DNA of 20,800 nucleotides from Tritrichomonas musculus. Taxonomy: Eukaryota > Parabasalia > Tritrichomonadida > Tritrichomonadidae. The stretch is from positions 1-20,800 of the forward strand of contig JAPFFF010000521.1 of NCBI GenBank assembly GCA_039105265.1. Reading direction: 5' to 3'. The notes under the pieces were generated by a model. That model saw only the letters and a program-made list of their open reading frames with translations. It did no database searches and had not been told where the DNA came from. Of the stretch, positions 7,493 through 20,800 are shown in pieces; the first letter of the stretch is position 1, and each line of letters starts with the position of its first letter. Position numbers and translations under genes: made by a program.

Positions 7493-8867
7493 ATGAACAC
7501 GGAAACGAATACAGACGGGAACACGGAAGACCTTAAAGAATTTATTTTACAGATGGTTATACTTTACTTATATTTGAAGATGCAGGATTCGAAAGACAAA
7601 CGTACGGAACGGAATACATGAGCACGGAAACGAATACAGACGGGAACACGGAAGACCTTAAAGAATTTATTTTACAGATGGTTATACTTTACTTATATTT
7701 GAAGATGCAGGATTCGAAAGACAAACGTACGGAACGGAATACATGAGCACGGAAACGAATACAGACGGGAACACGGAAGACCTTAAAGAATTTATTTTAC
7801 AGATGGTTATACTTTACTTATATTTGAAGATGCAGGATTCGAAAGACAAACGTACGGAACGGAATACATGAGCACGGAAACGAATACAGACGGGAACACG
7901 GAAGACCTTAAAGAATTTATTTTACAGATGGTTATACTTTACTTATATTTGAAGATGCAGGATTCGAAAGACAAACGTACGGAACGGAATACATGAGCAC
8001 GGAAACGAATACAGACGGGAACACGGAAGACCTTAAAGAATTTATTTTACAGATGGTTATACTTTACTTATATTTGAAGATGCAGGATTCGAAAGACAAA
8101 CGTACGGAACGGAATACATGAGCACGGAAACGAATACAGACGGGAACACGGAAGACCTTAAAGAATTTATTTTACAGATGGTTATACTTTACTTATATTT
8201 GAAGATGCAGGATTCGAAAGACAAACGTACGGAACGGAATACATGAGCACGGAAACGAATACAGACGGGAACACGGAAGACCTTAAAGAATTTATTTTAC
8301 AGATGGTTATACTTTACTTATATTTGAAGATGCAGGATTCGAAAGACAAACGTACGGAACGGAATACATGAGCACGGAAACGAATACAGACGGGAACACG
8401 GAAGACCTTAAAGAATTTATTTTACAGATGGTTATACTTTACTTATATTTGAAGATGCAGGATTCGAAAGACAAACGTACGGAACGGAATACATGAGCAC
8501 GGAAACGAATACAGACGGGAACACGGAAGACCTTAAAGAATTTATTTTACAGATGGTTATACTTTACTTATATTTGAAGATGCAGGATTCGAAAGACAAA
8601 CGTACGGAACGGAATACATGAGCACGGAAACGAATACAGACGGGAACACGGAAGACCTTAAAGAATTTATTTTACAGATGGTTATACTTTACTTATATTT
8701 GAAGATGCAGGATTCGAAAGACAAACGTACGGAACGGAATACATGAGCACGGAAACGAATACAGACGGGAACACGGAAGACCTTAAAGAATTTATTTTAC
8801 AGATGGTTATACTTTACTTATATTTGAAGATGCAGGATTCGAAAGACAAACGTACAGAACGGAATAC
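7493..8867 (+). repeat. Run of eleven A units without a B
   Basis: Units 42-52. The nine from 7618 to 8742 are all of the AGC-head, gtacGg form and appear identical base for base (1,125 bp). It is the most homogeneous block of the array, consistent with very recent local amplification or an assembly expansion. Confidence -1.
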
Positions 8868-9111
8868 ATGAACACGGAAACGAATACAGAAACGAACACA
8901 GAAGAATATCTCGAAATTATGTTATATAAACAGTTCTATTTTGATTTTAAATATTATTCAGTAATCAGAATTAAAGAAATGAATACATGAACACGGAAAC
9001 GAATACAGACGGGAACACGGAAGACCTTAAAGAATTTATTTTACAGATGGTTATACTTTACTTATATTTGAAGATGCAGGATTCGAAAGACAAACGTACG
9101 GAACGGAATAC

Positions 9112-9230
9112 ATGAGCACGGAAACGAATACAGACGGGAACACGGAAGAATATCTCGAAATTATGTTATATAAACAGTTCTATTTTGATTTTAAATATTA
9201 TTCAGTAATCAGAATTAAAGAAAGGAATAC
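9112..9230 (+). repeat. A/B chimeric unit
   Basis: The head is type A (GACGGGAACACGG to about 9144) and the body from AATATCTCG (about 9149) is type B. Total length is 119 bp and the 40-codon frame is intact (MSTETNTDGNTEEYLE at its start). The switch lies in the few bases common to both types, so it marks an exchange or conversion event between unlike units. Confidence -1.
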
Positions 9231-12200
9231 ATGAACACGGAAACGAATACAGACGGGAACACGGAAGACCTTAAAGAATTTATTTTACAGATGGTTATAC
9301 TTTACTTATATTTGAAGATGCAGGATTCGAAAGACAAACGTACAGAACGGAATACATGAACACGGAAACGAATACAGAAACGAACACAGAAGAATATCTC
9401 GAAATTATGTTATATAAACAGTTCTATTTTGATTTTAAATATTATTCAGTAATCAGAATTAAAGAAAGGAATACATGAACACGGAAACGAATACAGAAAC
9501 GAACACAGAAGAATATCTCGAAATTATGTTATATAAACAGTTCTATTTTGATTTTAAATATTATTCAGTAATCAGAATTAAAGAAAGGAATACATGAACA
9601 CGGAAACGAATACAGACGGGAACACGGAAGACCTTAAAGAATTTATTTTACAGATGGTTATACTTTACTTATATTTGAAGATGCAGGATTCGAAAGACAA
9701 ACGTACGGAACGGAATACATGAGCACGGAAACGAATACAGACGGGAACACGGAAGACCTTAAAGAATTTATTTTACAGATGGTTATACTTTACTTATATT
9801 TGAAGATGCAGGATTCGAAAGACAAACGTACAGAACGGAATACATGAACACGGAAACGAATACAGAAACGAACACAGAAGAATATCTCGAAATTATGTTA
9901 TATAAACAGTTCTATTTTGATTTTAAATATTATTCAGTAATCAGAATTAAAGAAAGGAATACATGAACACGGAAACGAATACAGAAACGAACACAGAAGA
10001 ATATCTCGAAATTATGTTATATAAACAGTTCTATTTTGATTTTAAATATTATTCAGTAATCAGAATTAAAGAAAGGAATACATGAACACGGAAACGAATA
10101 CAGACGGGAACACGGAAGACCTTAAAGAATTTATTTTACAGATGGTTATACTTTACTTATATTTGAAGATGCAGGATTCGAAAGACAAACGTACGGAACG
10201 GAATACATGAGCACGGAAACGAATACAGACGGGAACACGGAAGACCTTAAAGAATTTATTTTACAGATGGTTATACTTTACTTATATTTGAAGATGCAGG
10301 ATTCGAAAGACAAACGTACGGAACGGAATACATGAACACGGAAACGAATACAGAAACGAACACAGAAGAATATCTCGAAATTATGTTATATAAACAGTTC
10401 TATTTTGATTTTAAATATTATTCAGTAATCAGAATTAAAGAAATGAATACATGAACACGGAAACGAATACAGACGGGAACACGGAAGACCTTAAAGAATT
10501 TATTTTACAGATGGTTATACTTTACTTATATTTGAAGATGCAGGATTCGAAAGACAAACGTACGGAACGGAATACATGAGCACGGAAACGAATACAGACG
10601 GGAACACGGAAGACCTTAAAGAATTTATTTTACAGATGGTTATACTTTACTTATATTTGAAGATGCAGGATTCGAAAGACAAACGTACAGAACGGAATAC
10701 ATGAACACGGAAACGAATACAGAAACGAACACAGAAGAATATCTCGAAATTATGTTATATAAACAGTTCTATTTTGATTTTAAATATTATTCAGTAATCA
10801 GAATTAAAGAAAGGAATACATGAGCACGGAAACGAATACAGACGGGAACACGGAAGACCTTAAAGAATTTATTTTACAGATGGTTATACTTTACTTATAT
10901 TTGAAGATGCAGGATTCGAAAGACAAACGTACGGAACGGAATACATGAGCACGGAAACGAATACAGACGGGAACACGGAAGACCTTAAAGAATTTATTTT
11001 ACAGATGGTTATACTTTACTTATATTTGAAGATGCAGGATTCGAAAGACAAACGTACGGAACGGAATACATGAGCACGGAAACGAATACAGACGGGAACA
11101 CGGAAGACCTTAAAGAATTTATTTTACAGATGGTTATACTTTACTTATATTTGAAGATGCAGGATTCGAAAGACAAACGTACGGAACGGAATACATGAGC
11201 ACGGAAACGAATACAGACGGGAACACGGAAGACCTTAAAGAATTTATTTTACAGATGGTTATACTTTACTTATATTTGAAGATGCAGGATTCGAAAGACA
11301 AACGTACGGAACGGAATACATGAGCACGGAAACGAATACAGACGGGAACACGGAAGACCTTAAAGAATTTATTTTACAGATGGTTATACTTTACTTATAT
11401 TTGAAGATGCAGGATTCGAAAGACAAACGTACAGAACGGAATACATGAACACGGAAACGAATACAGAAACGAACACAGAAGAATATCTCGAAATTATGTT
11501 ATATAAACAGTTCTATTTTGATTTTAAATATTATTCAGTAATCAGAATTAAAGAAAGGAATACATGAACACGGAAACGAATACAGACGGGAACACGGAAG
11601 ACCTTAAAGAATTTATTTTACAGATGGTTATACTTTACTTATATTTGAAGATGCAGGATTCGAAAGACAAACGTACAGAACGGAATACATGAGCACGGAA
11701 ACGAATACAGAAACGAACACAGAAGAATATCTCGAAATTATGTTATATAAACAGTTCTATTTTGATTTTAAATATTATTCAGTAATCAGAATTAAAGAAA
11801 GGAATACATGAACACGGAAACGAATACAGACGGGAACACGGAAGACCTTAAAGAATTTATTTTACAGATGGTTATACTTTACTTATATTTGAAGATGCAG
11901 GATTCGAAAGACAAACGTACAGAACGGAATACATGAGCACGGAAACGAATACAGACGGGAACACGGAAGACCTTAAAGAATTTATTTTACAGATGGTTAT
12001 ACTTTACTTATATTTGAAGATGCAGGATTCGAAAGACAAACGTACAGAACGGAATACATGAACACGGAAACGAATACAGAAACGAACACAGAAGAATATC
12101 TCGAAATTATGTTATATAAACAGTTCTATTTTGATTTTAAATATTATTCAGTAATCAGAATTAAAGAAAGGAATACATGAACACGGAAACGAATACAGAC

Positions 12201-15200
12201 GGGAACACGGAAGACCTTAAAGAATTTATTTTACAGATGGTTATACTTTACTTATATTTGAAGATGCAGGATTCGAAAGACAAACGTACGGAACGGAATA
12301 CATGAGCACGGAAACGAATACAGACGGGAACACGGAAGACCTTAAAGAATTTATTTTACAGATGGTTATACTTTACTTATATTTGAAGATGCAGGATTCG
12401 AAAGACAAACGTACAGAACGGAATACATGAACACGGAAACGAATACAGACGGGAACACGGAAGACCTTAAAGAATTTATTTTACAGATGGTTATACTTTA
12501 CTTATATTTGAAGATGCAGGATTCGAAAGACAAACGTACAGAACGGAATACATGAGCACGGAAACGAATACAGACGGGAACACGGAAGACCTTAAAGAAT
12601 TTATTTTACAGATGGTTATACTTTACTTATATTTGAAGATGCAGGATTCGAAAGACAAACGTACAGAACGGAATACATGAACACGGAAACGAATACAGAA
12701 ACGAACACAGAAGAATATCTCGAAATTATGTTATATAAACAGTTCTATTTTGATTTTAAATATTATTCAGTAATCAGAATTAAAGAAAGGAATACATGAA
12801 CACGGAAACGAATACAGACGGGAACACGGAAGACCTTAAAGAATTTATTTTACAGATGGTTATACTTTACTTATATTTGAAGATGCAGGATTCGAAAGAC
12901 AAACGTACGGAACGGAATACATGAGCACGGAAACGAATACAGACGGGAACACGGAAGACCTTAAAGAATTTATTTTACAGATGGTTATACTTTACTTATA
13001 TTTGAAGATGCAGGATTCGAAAGACAAACGTACAGAACGGAATACATGAACACGGAAACGAATACAGAAACGAACACAGAAGAATATCTCGAAATTATGT
13101 TATATAAACAGTTCTATTTTGATTTTAAATATTATTCAGTAATCAGAATTAAAGAAAGGAATACATGAACACGGAAACGAATACAGAAACGAACACAGAA
13201 GAATATCTCGAAATTATGTTATATAAACAGTTCTATTTTGATTTTAAATATTATTCAGTAATCAGAATTAAAGAAAGGAATACATGAACACGGAAACGAA
13301 TACAGACGGGAACACGGAAGACCTTAAAGAATTTATTTTACAGATGGTTATACTTTACTTATATTTGAAGATGCAGGATTCGAAAGACAAACGTACGGAA
13401 CGGAATACATGAGCACGGAAACGAATACAGACGGGAACACGGAAGACCTTAAAGAATTTATTTTACAGATGGTTATACTTTACTTATATTTGAAGATGCA
13501 GGATTCGAAAGACAAACGTACGGAACGGAATACATGAACACGGAAACGAATACAGAAACGAACACAGAAGAATATCTCGAAATTATGTTATATAAACAGT
13601 TCTATTTTGATTTTAAATATTATTCAGTAATCAGAATTAAAGAAAGGAATACATGAACACGGAAACGAATACAGACGGGAACACGGAAGACCTTAAAGAA
13701 TTTATTTTACAGATGGTTATACTTTACTTATATTTGAAGATGCAGGATTCGAAAGACAAACGTACAGAACGGAATACATGAGCACGGAAACGAATACAGA
13801 CGGGAACACGGAAGACCTTAAAGAATTTATTTTACAGATGGTTATACTTTACTTATATTTGAAGATGCAGGATTCGAAAGACAAACGTACAGAACGGAAT
13901 ACATGAACACGGAAACGAATACAGAAACGAACACAGAAGAATATCTCGAAATTATGTTATATAAACAGTTCTATTTTGATTTTAAATATTATTCAGTAAT
14001 CAGAATTAAAGAAAGGAATACATGAACACGGAAACGAATACAGACGGGAACACGGAAGACCTTAAAGAATTTATTTTACAGATGGTTATACTTTACTTAT
14101 ATTTGAAGATGCAGGATTCGAAAGACAAACGTACGGAACGGAATACATGAGCACGGAAACGAATACAGACGGGAACACGGAAGACCTTAAAGAATTTATT
14201 TTACAGATGGTTATACTTTACTTATATTTGAAGATGCAGGATTCGAAAGACAAACGTACGGAACGGAATACATGAACACGGAAACGAATACAGAAACGAA
14301 CACAGAAGAATATCTCGAAATTATGTTATATAAACAGTTCTATTTTGATTTTAAATATTATTCAGTAATCAGAATTAAAGAAATGAATACATGAACACGG
14401 AAACGAATACAGACGGGAACACGGAAGACCTTAAAGAATTTATTTTACAGATGGTTATACTTTACTTATATTTGAAGATGCAGGATTCGAAAGACAAACG
14501 TACGGAACGGAATACATGAGCACGGAAACGAATACAGACGGGAACACGGAAGACCTTAAAGAATTTATTTTACAGATGGTTATACTTTACTTATATTTGA
14601 AGATGCAGGATTCGAAAGACAAACGTACGGAACGGAATACATGAGCACGGAAACGAATACAGACGGGAACACGGAAGACCTTAAAGAATTTATTTTACAG
14701 ATGGTTATACTTTACTTATATTTGAAGATGCAGGATTCGAAAGACAAACGTACAGAACGGAATACATGAACACGGAAACGAATACAGAAACGAACACAGA
14801 AGAATATCTCGAAATTATGTTATATAAACAGTTCTATTTTGATTTTAAATATTATTCAGTAATCAGAATTAAAGAAAGGAATACATGAACACGGAAACGA
14901 ATACAGAAACGAACACAGAAGAATATCTCGAAATTATGTTATATAAACAGTTCTATTTTGATTTTAAATATTATTCAGTAATCAGAATTAAAGAAAGGAA
15001 TACATGAGCACGGAAACGAATACAGACGGGAACACGGAAGACCTTAAAGAATTTATTTTACAGATGGTTATACTTTACTTATATTTGAAGATGCAGGATT
15101 CGAAAGACAAACGTACGGAACGGAATACATGAGCACGGAAACGAATACAGACGGGAACACGGAAGACCTTAAAGAATTTATTTTACAGATGGTTATACTT

Positions 15201-16354
15201 TACTTATATTTGAAGATGCAGGATTCGAAAGACAAACGTACAGAACGGAATACATGAACACGGAAACGAATACAGAAACGAACACAGAAGAATATCTCGA
15301 AATTATGTTATATAAACAGTTCTATTTTGATTTTAAATATTATTCAGTAATCAGAATTAAAGAAAGGAATACATGAACACGGAAACGAATACAGAAACGA
15401 ACACAGAAGAATATCTCGAAATTATGTTATATAAACAGTTCTATTTTGATTTTAAATATTATTCAGTAATCAGAATTAAAGAAAGGAATACATGAGCACG
15501 GAAACGAATACAGACGGGAACACGGAAGACCTTAAAGAATTTATTTTACAGATGGTTATACTTTACTTATATTTGAAGATGCAGGATTCGAAAGACAAAC
15601 GTACGGAACGGAATACATGAGCACGGAAACGAATACAGACGGGAACACGGAAGACCTTAAAGAATTTATTTTACAGATGGTTATACTTTACTTATATTTG
15701 AAGATGCAGGATTCGAAAGACAAACGTACGGAACGGAATACATGAGCACGGAAACGAATACAGACGGGAACACGGAAGACCTTAAAGAATTTATTTTACA
15801 GATGGTTATACTTTACTTATATTTGAAGATGCAGGATTCGAAAGACAAACGTACGGAACGGAATACATGAGCACGGAAACGAATACAGAAACGAACACAG
15901 AAGAATATCTCGAAATTATGTTATATAAACAGTTCTATTTTGATTTTAAATATTATTCAGTAATCAGAATTAAAGAAAGGAATACATGAACACGGAAACG
16001 AATACAGACGGGAACACGGAAGACCTTAAAGAATTTATTTTACAGATGGTTATACTTTACTTATATTTGAAGATGCAGGATTCGAAAGACAAACGTACGG
16101 AACGGAATACATGAGCACGGAAACGAATACAGACGGGAACACGGAAGACCTTAAAGAATTTATTTTACAGATGGTTATACTTTACTTATATTTGAAGATG
16201 CAGGATTCGAAAGACAAACGTACAGAACGGAATACATGAACACGGAAACGAATACAGAAACGAACACAGAAGAATATCTCGAAATTATGTTATATAAACA
16301 GTTCTATTTTGATTTTAAATATTATTCAGTAATCAGAATTAAAGAAAGGAATAC

Positions 16355-17979
16355 ATGAACACGGAAACGAATACAGACGGGAACACGGAAGACCTTAAAG
16401 AATTTATTTTACAGATGGTTATACTTTACTTATATTTGAAGATGCAGGATTCGAAAGACAAACGTACAGAACGGAATACATGAGCACGGAAACGAATACA
16501 GACGGGAACACGGAAGACCTTAAAGAATTTATTTTACAGATGGTTATACTTTACTTATATTTGAAGATGCAGGATTCGAAAGACAAACGTACAGAACGGA
16601 ATACATGAACACGGAAACGAATACAGACGGGAACACGGAAGACCTTAAAGAATTTATTTTACAGATGGTTATACTTTACTTATATTTGAAGATGCAGGAT
16701 TCGAAAGACAAACGTACAGAACGGAATACATGAGCACGGAAACGAATACAGATGGGAACACGGAAGACCTTAAAGAATTTATTTTACAGATGGTTATACT
16801 TTACTTATATTTGAAGATGCAGGATTCGAAAGACAAACGTACAGAACGGAATACATGAGCACGGAAACGAATACAGACGGGAACACGGAAGACCTTAAAG
16901 AATTTATTTTACAGATGGTTATACTTTACTTATATTTGAAGATGCAGGATTCGAAAGACAAACGTACAGAACGGAATACATGAACACGGAAACGAATACA
17001 GACGGGAACACGGAAGACCTTAAAGAATTTATTTTACAGATGGTTATACTTTACTTATATTTGAAGATGCAGGATTCGAAAGACAAACGTACGGAACGGA
17101 ATACATGAGCACGGAAACGAATACAGACGGGAACACGGAAGACCTTAAAGAATTTATTTTACAGATGGTTATACTTTACTTATATTTGAAGATGCAGGAT
17201 TCGAAAGACAAACGTACAGAACGGAATACATGAGCACGGAAACGAATACAGACGGGAACACGGAAGACCTTAAAGAATTTATTTTACAGATGGTTATACT
17301 TTACTTATATTTGAAGATGCAGGATTCGAAAGACAAACGTACAGAACGGAATACATGAACACGGAAACGAATACAGATGGGAACACGGAAGACCTTAAAG
17401 AATTTATTTTACAGATGGTTATACTTTACTTATATTTGAAGATGCAGGATTCGAAAGACAAACGTACAGAACGGAATACATGAGCACGGAAACGAATACA
17501 GACGGGAACACGGAAGACCTTAAAGAATTTATTTTACAGATGGTTATACTTTACTTATATTTGAAGATGCAGGATTCGAAAGACAAACGTACAGAACGGA
17601 ATACATGAACACGGAAACGAATACAGACGGGAACACGGAAGACCTTAAAGAATTTATTTTACAGATGGTTATACTTTACTTATATTTGAAGATGCAGGAT
17701 TCGAAAGACAAACGTACGGAACGGAATACATGAGCACGGAAACGAATACAGACGGGAACACGGAAGACCTTAAAGAATTTATTTTACAGATGGTTATACT
17801 TTACTTATATTTGAAGATGCAGGATTCGAAAGACAAACGTACGGAACGGAATACATGAGCACGGAAACGAATACAGACGGGAACACGGAAGACCTTAAAG
17901 AATTTATTTTACAGATGGTTATACTTTACTTATATTTGAAGATGCAGGATTCGAAAGACAAACGTACAGAACGGAATAC
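16355..17979 (+). repeat. Run of thirteen A units with a five-unit sub-repeat
   Basis: Units 114-126, the longest A run. The only two GAC-to-GAT units in the array are here, with T at 16753 and 17378, exactly 625 bp or five A units apart. This marks a local duplication of a five-unit block. The remaining marker states of the two blocks agree only in part. Confidence -1.
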
Positions 17980-18711
17980 ATGAACACGGAAACGAATACA
18001 GAAACGAACACAGAAGAATATCTCGAAATTATGTTATATAAACAGTTCTATTTTGATTTTAAATATTATTCAGTAATCAGAATTAAAGAAAGGAATACAT
18101 GAACACGGAAACGAATACAGACGGGAACACGGAAGACCTTAAAGAATTTATTTTACAGATGGTTATACTTTACTTATATTTGAAGATGCAGGATTCGAAA
18201 GACAAACGTACGGAACGGAATACATGAACACGGAAACGAATACAGAAACGAACACAGAAGAATATCTCGAAATTATGTTATATAAACAGTTCTATTTTGA
18301 TTTTAAATATTATTCAGTAATCAGAATTAAAGAAAGGAATACATGAACACGGAAACGAATACAGACGGGAACACGGAAGACCTTAAAGAATTTATTTTAC
18401 AGATGGTTATACTTTACTTATATTTGAAGATGCAGGATTCGAAAGACAAACGTACGGAACGGAATACATGAGCACGGAAACGAATACAGACGGGAACACG
18501 GAAGACCTTAAAGAATTTATTTTACAGATGGTTATACTTTACTTATATTTGAAGATGCAGGATTCGAAAGACAAACGTACAGAACGGAATACATGAACAC
18601 GGAAACGAATACAGAAACGAACACAGAAGAATATCTCGAAATTATGTTATATAAACAGTTCTATTTTGATTTTAAATATTATTCAGTAATCAGAATTAAA
18701 GAAAGGAATAC

Positions 18712-19961
18712 ATGAACACGGAAACGAATACAGACGGGAACACGGAAGACCTTAAAGAATTTATTTTACAGATGGTTATACTTTACTTATATTTGAAGAT
18801 GCAGGATTCGAAAGACAAACGTACGGAACGGAATACATGAGCACGGAAACGAATACAGACGGGAACACGGAAGACCTTAAAGAATTTATTTTACAGATGG
18901 TTATACTTTACTTATATTTGAAGATGCAGGATTCGAAAGACAAACGTACAGAACGGAATACATGAACACGGAAACGAATACAGACGGGAACACGGAAGAC
19001 CTTAAAGAATTTATTTTACAGATGGTTATACTTTACTTATATTTGAAGATGCAGGATTCGAAAGACAAACGTACGGAACGGAATACATGAGCACGGAAAC
19101 GAATACAGACGGGAACACGGAAGACCTTAAAGAATTTATTTTACAGATGGTTATACTTTACTTATATTTGAAGATGCAGGATTCGAAAGACAAACGTACG
19201 GAACGGAATACATGAGCACGGAAACGAATACAGACGGGAACACGGAAGACCTTAAAGAATTTATTTTACAGATGGTTATACTTTACTTATATTTGAAGAT
19301 GCAGGATTCGAAAGACAAACGTACGGAACGGAATACATGAACACGGAAACGAATACAGACGGGAACACGGAAGACCTTAAAGAATTTATTTTACAGATGG
19401 TTATACTTTACTTATATTTGAAGATGCAGGATTCGAAAGACAAACGTACGGAACGGAATACATGAGCACGGAAACGAATACAGACGGGAACACGGAAGAC
19501 CTTAAAGAATTTATTTTACAGATGGTTATACTTTACTTATATTTGAAGATGCAGGATTCGAAAGACAAACGTACAGAACGGAATACATGAACACGGAAAC
19601 GAATACAGACGGGAACACGGAAGACCTTAAAGAATTTATTTTACAGATGGTTATACTTTACTTATATTTGAAGATGCAGGATTCGAAAGACAAACGTACG
19701 GAACGGAATACATGAGCACGGAAACGAATACAGACGGGAACACGGAAGACCTTAAAGAATTTATTTTACAGATGGTTATACTTTACTTATATTTGAAGAT
19801 GCAGGATTCGAAAGACAAACGTACGGAACGGAATACATGAGCACGGAAACGAATACAGACGGGAACACGGAAGACCTTAAAGAATTTATTTTACAGATGG
19901 TTATACTTTACTTATATTTGAAGATGCAGGATTCGAAAGACAAACGTACGGAACGGAATAC
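18712..19961 (+). repeat. Run of ten A units
   Basis: Units 133-142, mixing AAC and AGC heads and gtacAg/gtacGg ends. It is followed at 19962 by an AGC-headed B unit, one of only five of that kind in the array (others at 2590, 4059, 11689 and 15867). Confidence -1.
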
Positions 19962-20800
19962 ATGAGCACGGAAACGAATACAGAAACGAACACAGAAGAA
20001 TATCTCGAAATTATGTTATATAAACAGTTCTATTTTGATTTTAAATATTATTCAGTAATCAGAATTAAAGAAAGGAATACATGAACACGGAAACGAATAC
20101 AGACGGGAACACGGAAGACCTTAAAGAATTTATTTTACAGATGGTTATACTTTACTTATATTTGAAGATGCAGGATTCGAAAGACAAACGTACGGAACGG
20201 AATACATGAGCACGGAAACGAATACAGACGGGAACACGGAAGACCTTAAAGAATTTATTTTACAGATGGTTATACTTTACTTATATTTGAAGATGCAGGA
20301 TTCGAAAGACAAACGTACAGAACGGAATACATGAACACGGAAACGAATACAGAAACGAACACAGAAGAATATCTCGAAATTATGTTATATAAACAGTTCT
20401 ATTTTGATTTTAAATATTATTCAGTAATCAGAATTAAAGAAAGGAATACATGAACACGGAAACGAATACAGACGGGAACACGGAAGACCTTAAAGAATTT
20501 ATTTTACAGATGGTTATACTTTACTTATATTTGAAGATGCAGGATTCGAAAGACAAACGTACAGAACGGAATACATGAGCACGGAAACGAATACAGACGG
20601 GAACACGGAAGACCTTAAAGAATTTATTTTACAGATGGTTATACTTTACTTATATTTGAAGATGCAGGATTCGAAAGACAAACGTACAGAACGGAATACA
20701 TGAACACGGAAACGAATACAGACGGGAACACGGAAGACCTTAAAGAATTTATTTTACAGATGGTTATACTTTACTTATATTTGAAGATGCAGGATTCGAA

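Larger units (their letters stand above)
2471..20800 (+). repeat. Two-monomer satellite array (125 bp A and 119 bp B units), open at the right edge
   Basis: 149 head-to-tail units, each starting ATGAACACGG or ATGAGCACGG. I count 106 A and 43 B, the last A cut by the window end. Between 2702 and 20700 the lengths add up exactly: 104 x 125 plus 42 x 119 is 17,998. B units occur singly or in pairs (nine pairs), never three in a row. Variation is almost confined to a few sites: AAC/AGC in the second codon, gtacAg/gtacGg near the A end, AAGG/AATG at the B end in four units, and GAC/GAT in two A units. Units 1 and 2 at the left edge carry small deletions. Possible roles (centromeric, heterochromatic, coding) are not decided by the sequence. 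Confidence -1.

Noticed and set aside
2471-20800. CRISPR array
   Set aside because: Units abut directly with no variable spacers, units are 119-125 bp, and the setting is eukaryotic.
2471-20800. One long repeat-protein gene
   Set aside because: Unit lengths are not multiples of three, and every frame meets a stop within two units; only short chained frames exist.

Overview
The window looks like nuclear DNA of an AT-rich eukaryote. Evidence is a KY-type transglutaminase-like gene with a eukaryotic flavour, a Pol III style tRNA-like unit with A box, B box and T-run terminator, and an 18 kb satellite. Low GC, T-tracts and the repeat style remind me of an early-diverging fungus such as a glomeromycotan, but this is an impression, not a demonstration.

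Layout: (1) 1-679, minus strand: the first 226 codons of a gene running off the left edge, with a transglutaminase/kyphoscoliosis-peptidase-like core. (2) 680-923: AT-rich divergent spacer. (3) 924-995, plus strand: tRNA-like sequence with good acceptor, D and T arms but an abnormal anticodon arm, followed by a T-run. (4) About 1218-2470: two diverged copies of a composite module, a hairpin (H), a roughly 60 bp motif (Q) and a T-rich leader (L). The first copy ends in a single A unit plus a broken B unit (1768-1970). The second runs straight into the main array. (5) 2471-20800: an uninterrupted head-to-tail satellite of 149 units (the last cut by the window edge): 106 A units (125 bp) and 43 B units (119 bp).

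The satellite has an unusual property. Both unit types are open from an ATG for 42 (A) or 40 (B) codons, and the TGA stop overlaps the next unit's ATG as ATGA. A plus-strand transcript would therefore carry a chain of about 148 overlapping stop/start micro-ORFs. The A and B peptides share a Thr/Asn/Glu-rich head and an RNT end but have quite different centres. Only a handful of sites vary across 18 kb, so the array is very young or strongly homogenised. Those few variant sites trace unequal exchange, segmental copying and one A/B chimera.

The second notable signal is in the flank. The two H hairpins differ in sequence, yet three base-pair positions changed on both sides so that pairing is kept, which suggests that the folded form matters or that the arms are corrected against each other. 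Whether the array is transcribed or translated, or is only a satellite (for example centromeric or subtelomeric), cannot be told from sequence alone.
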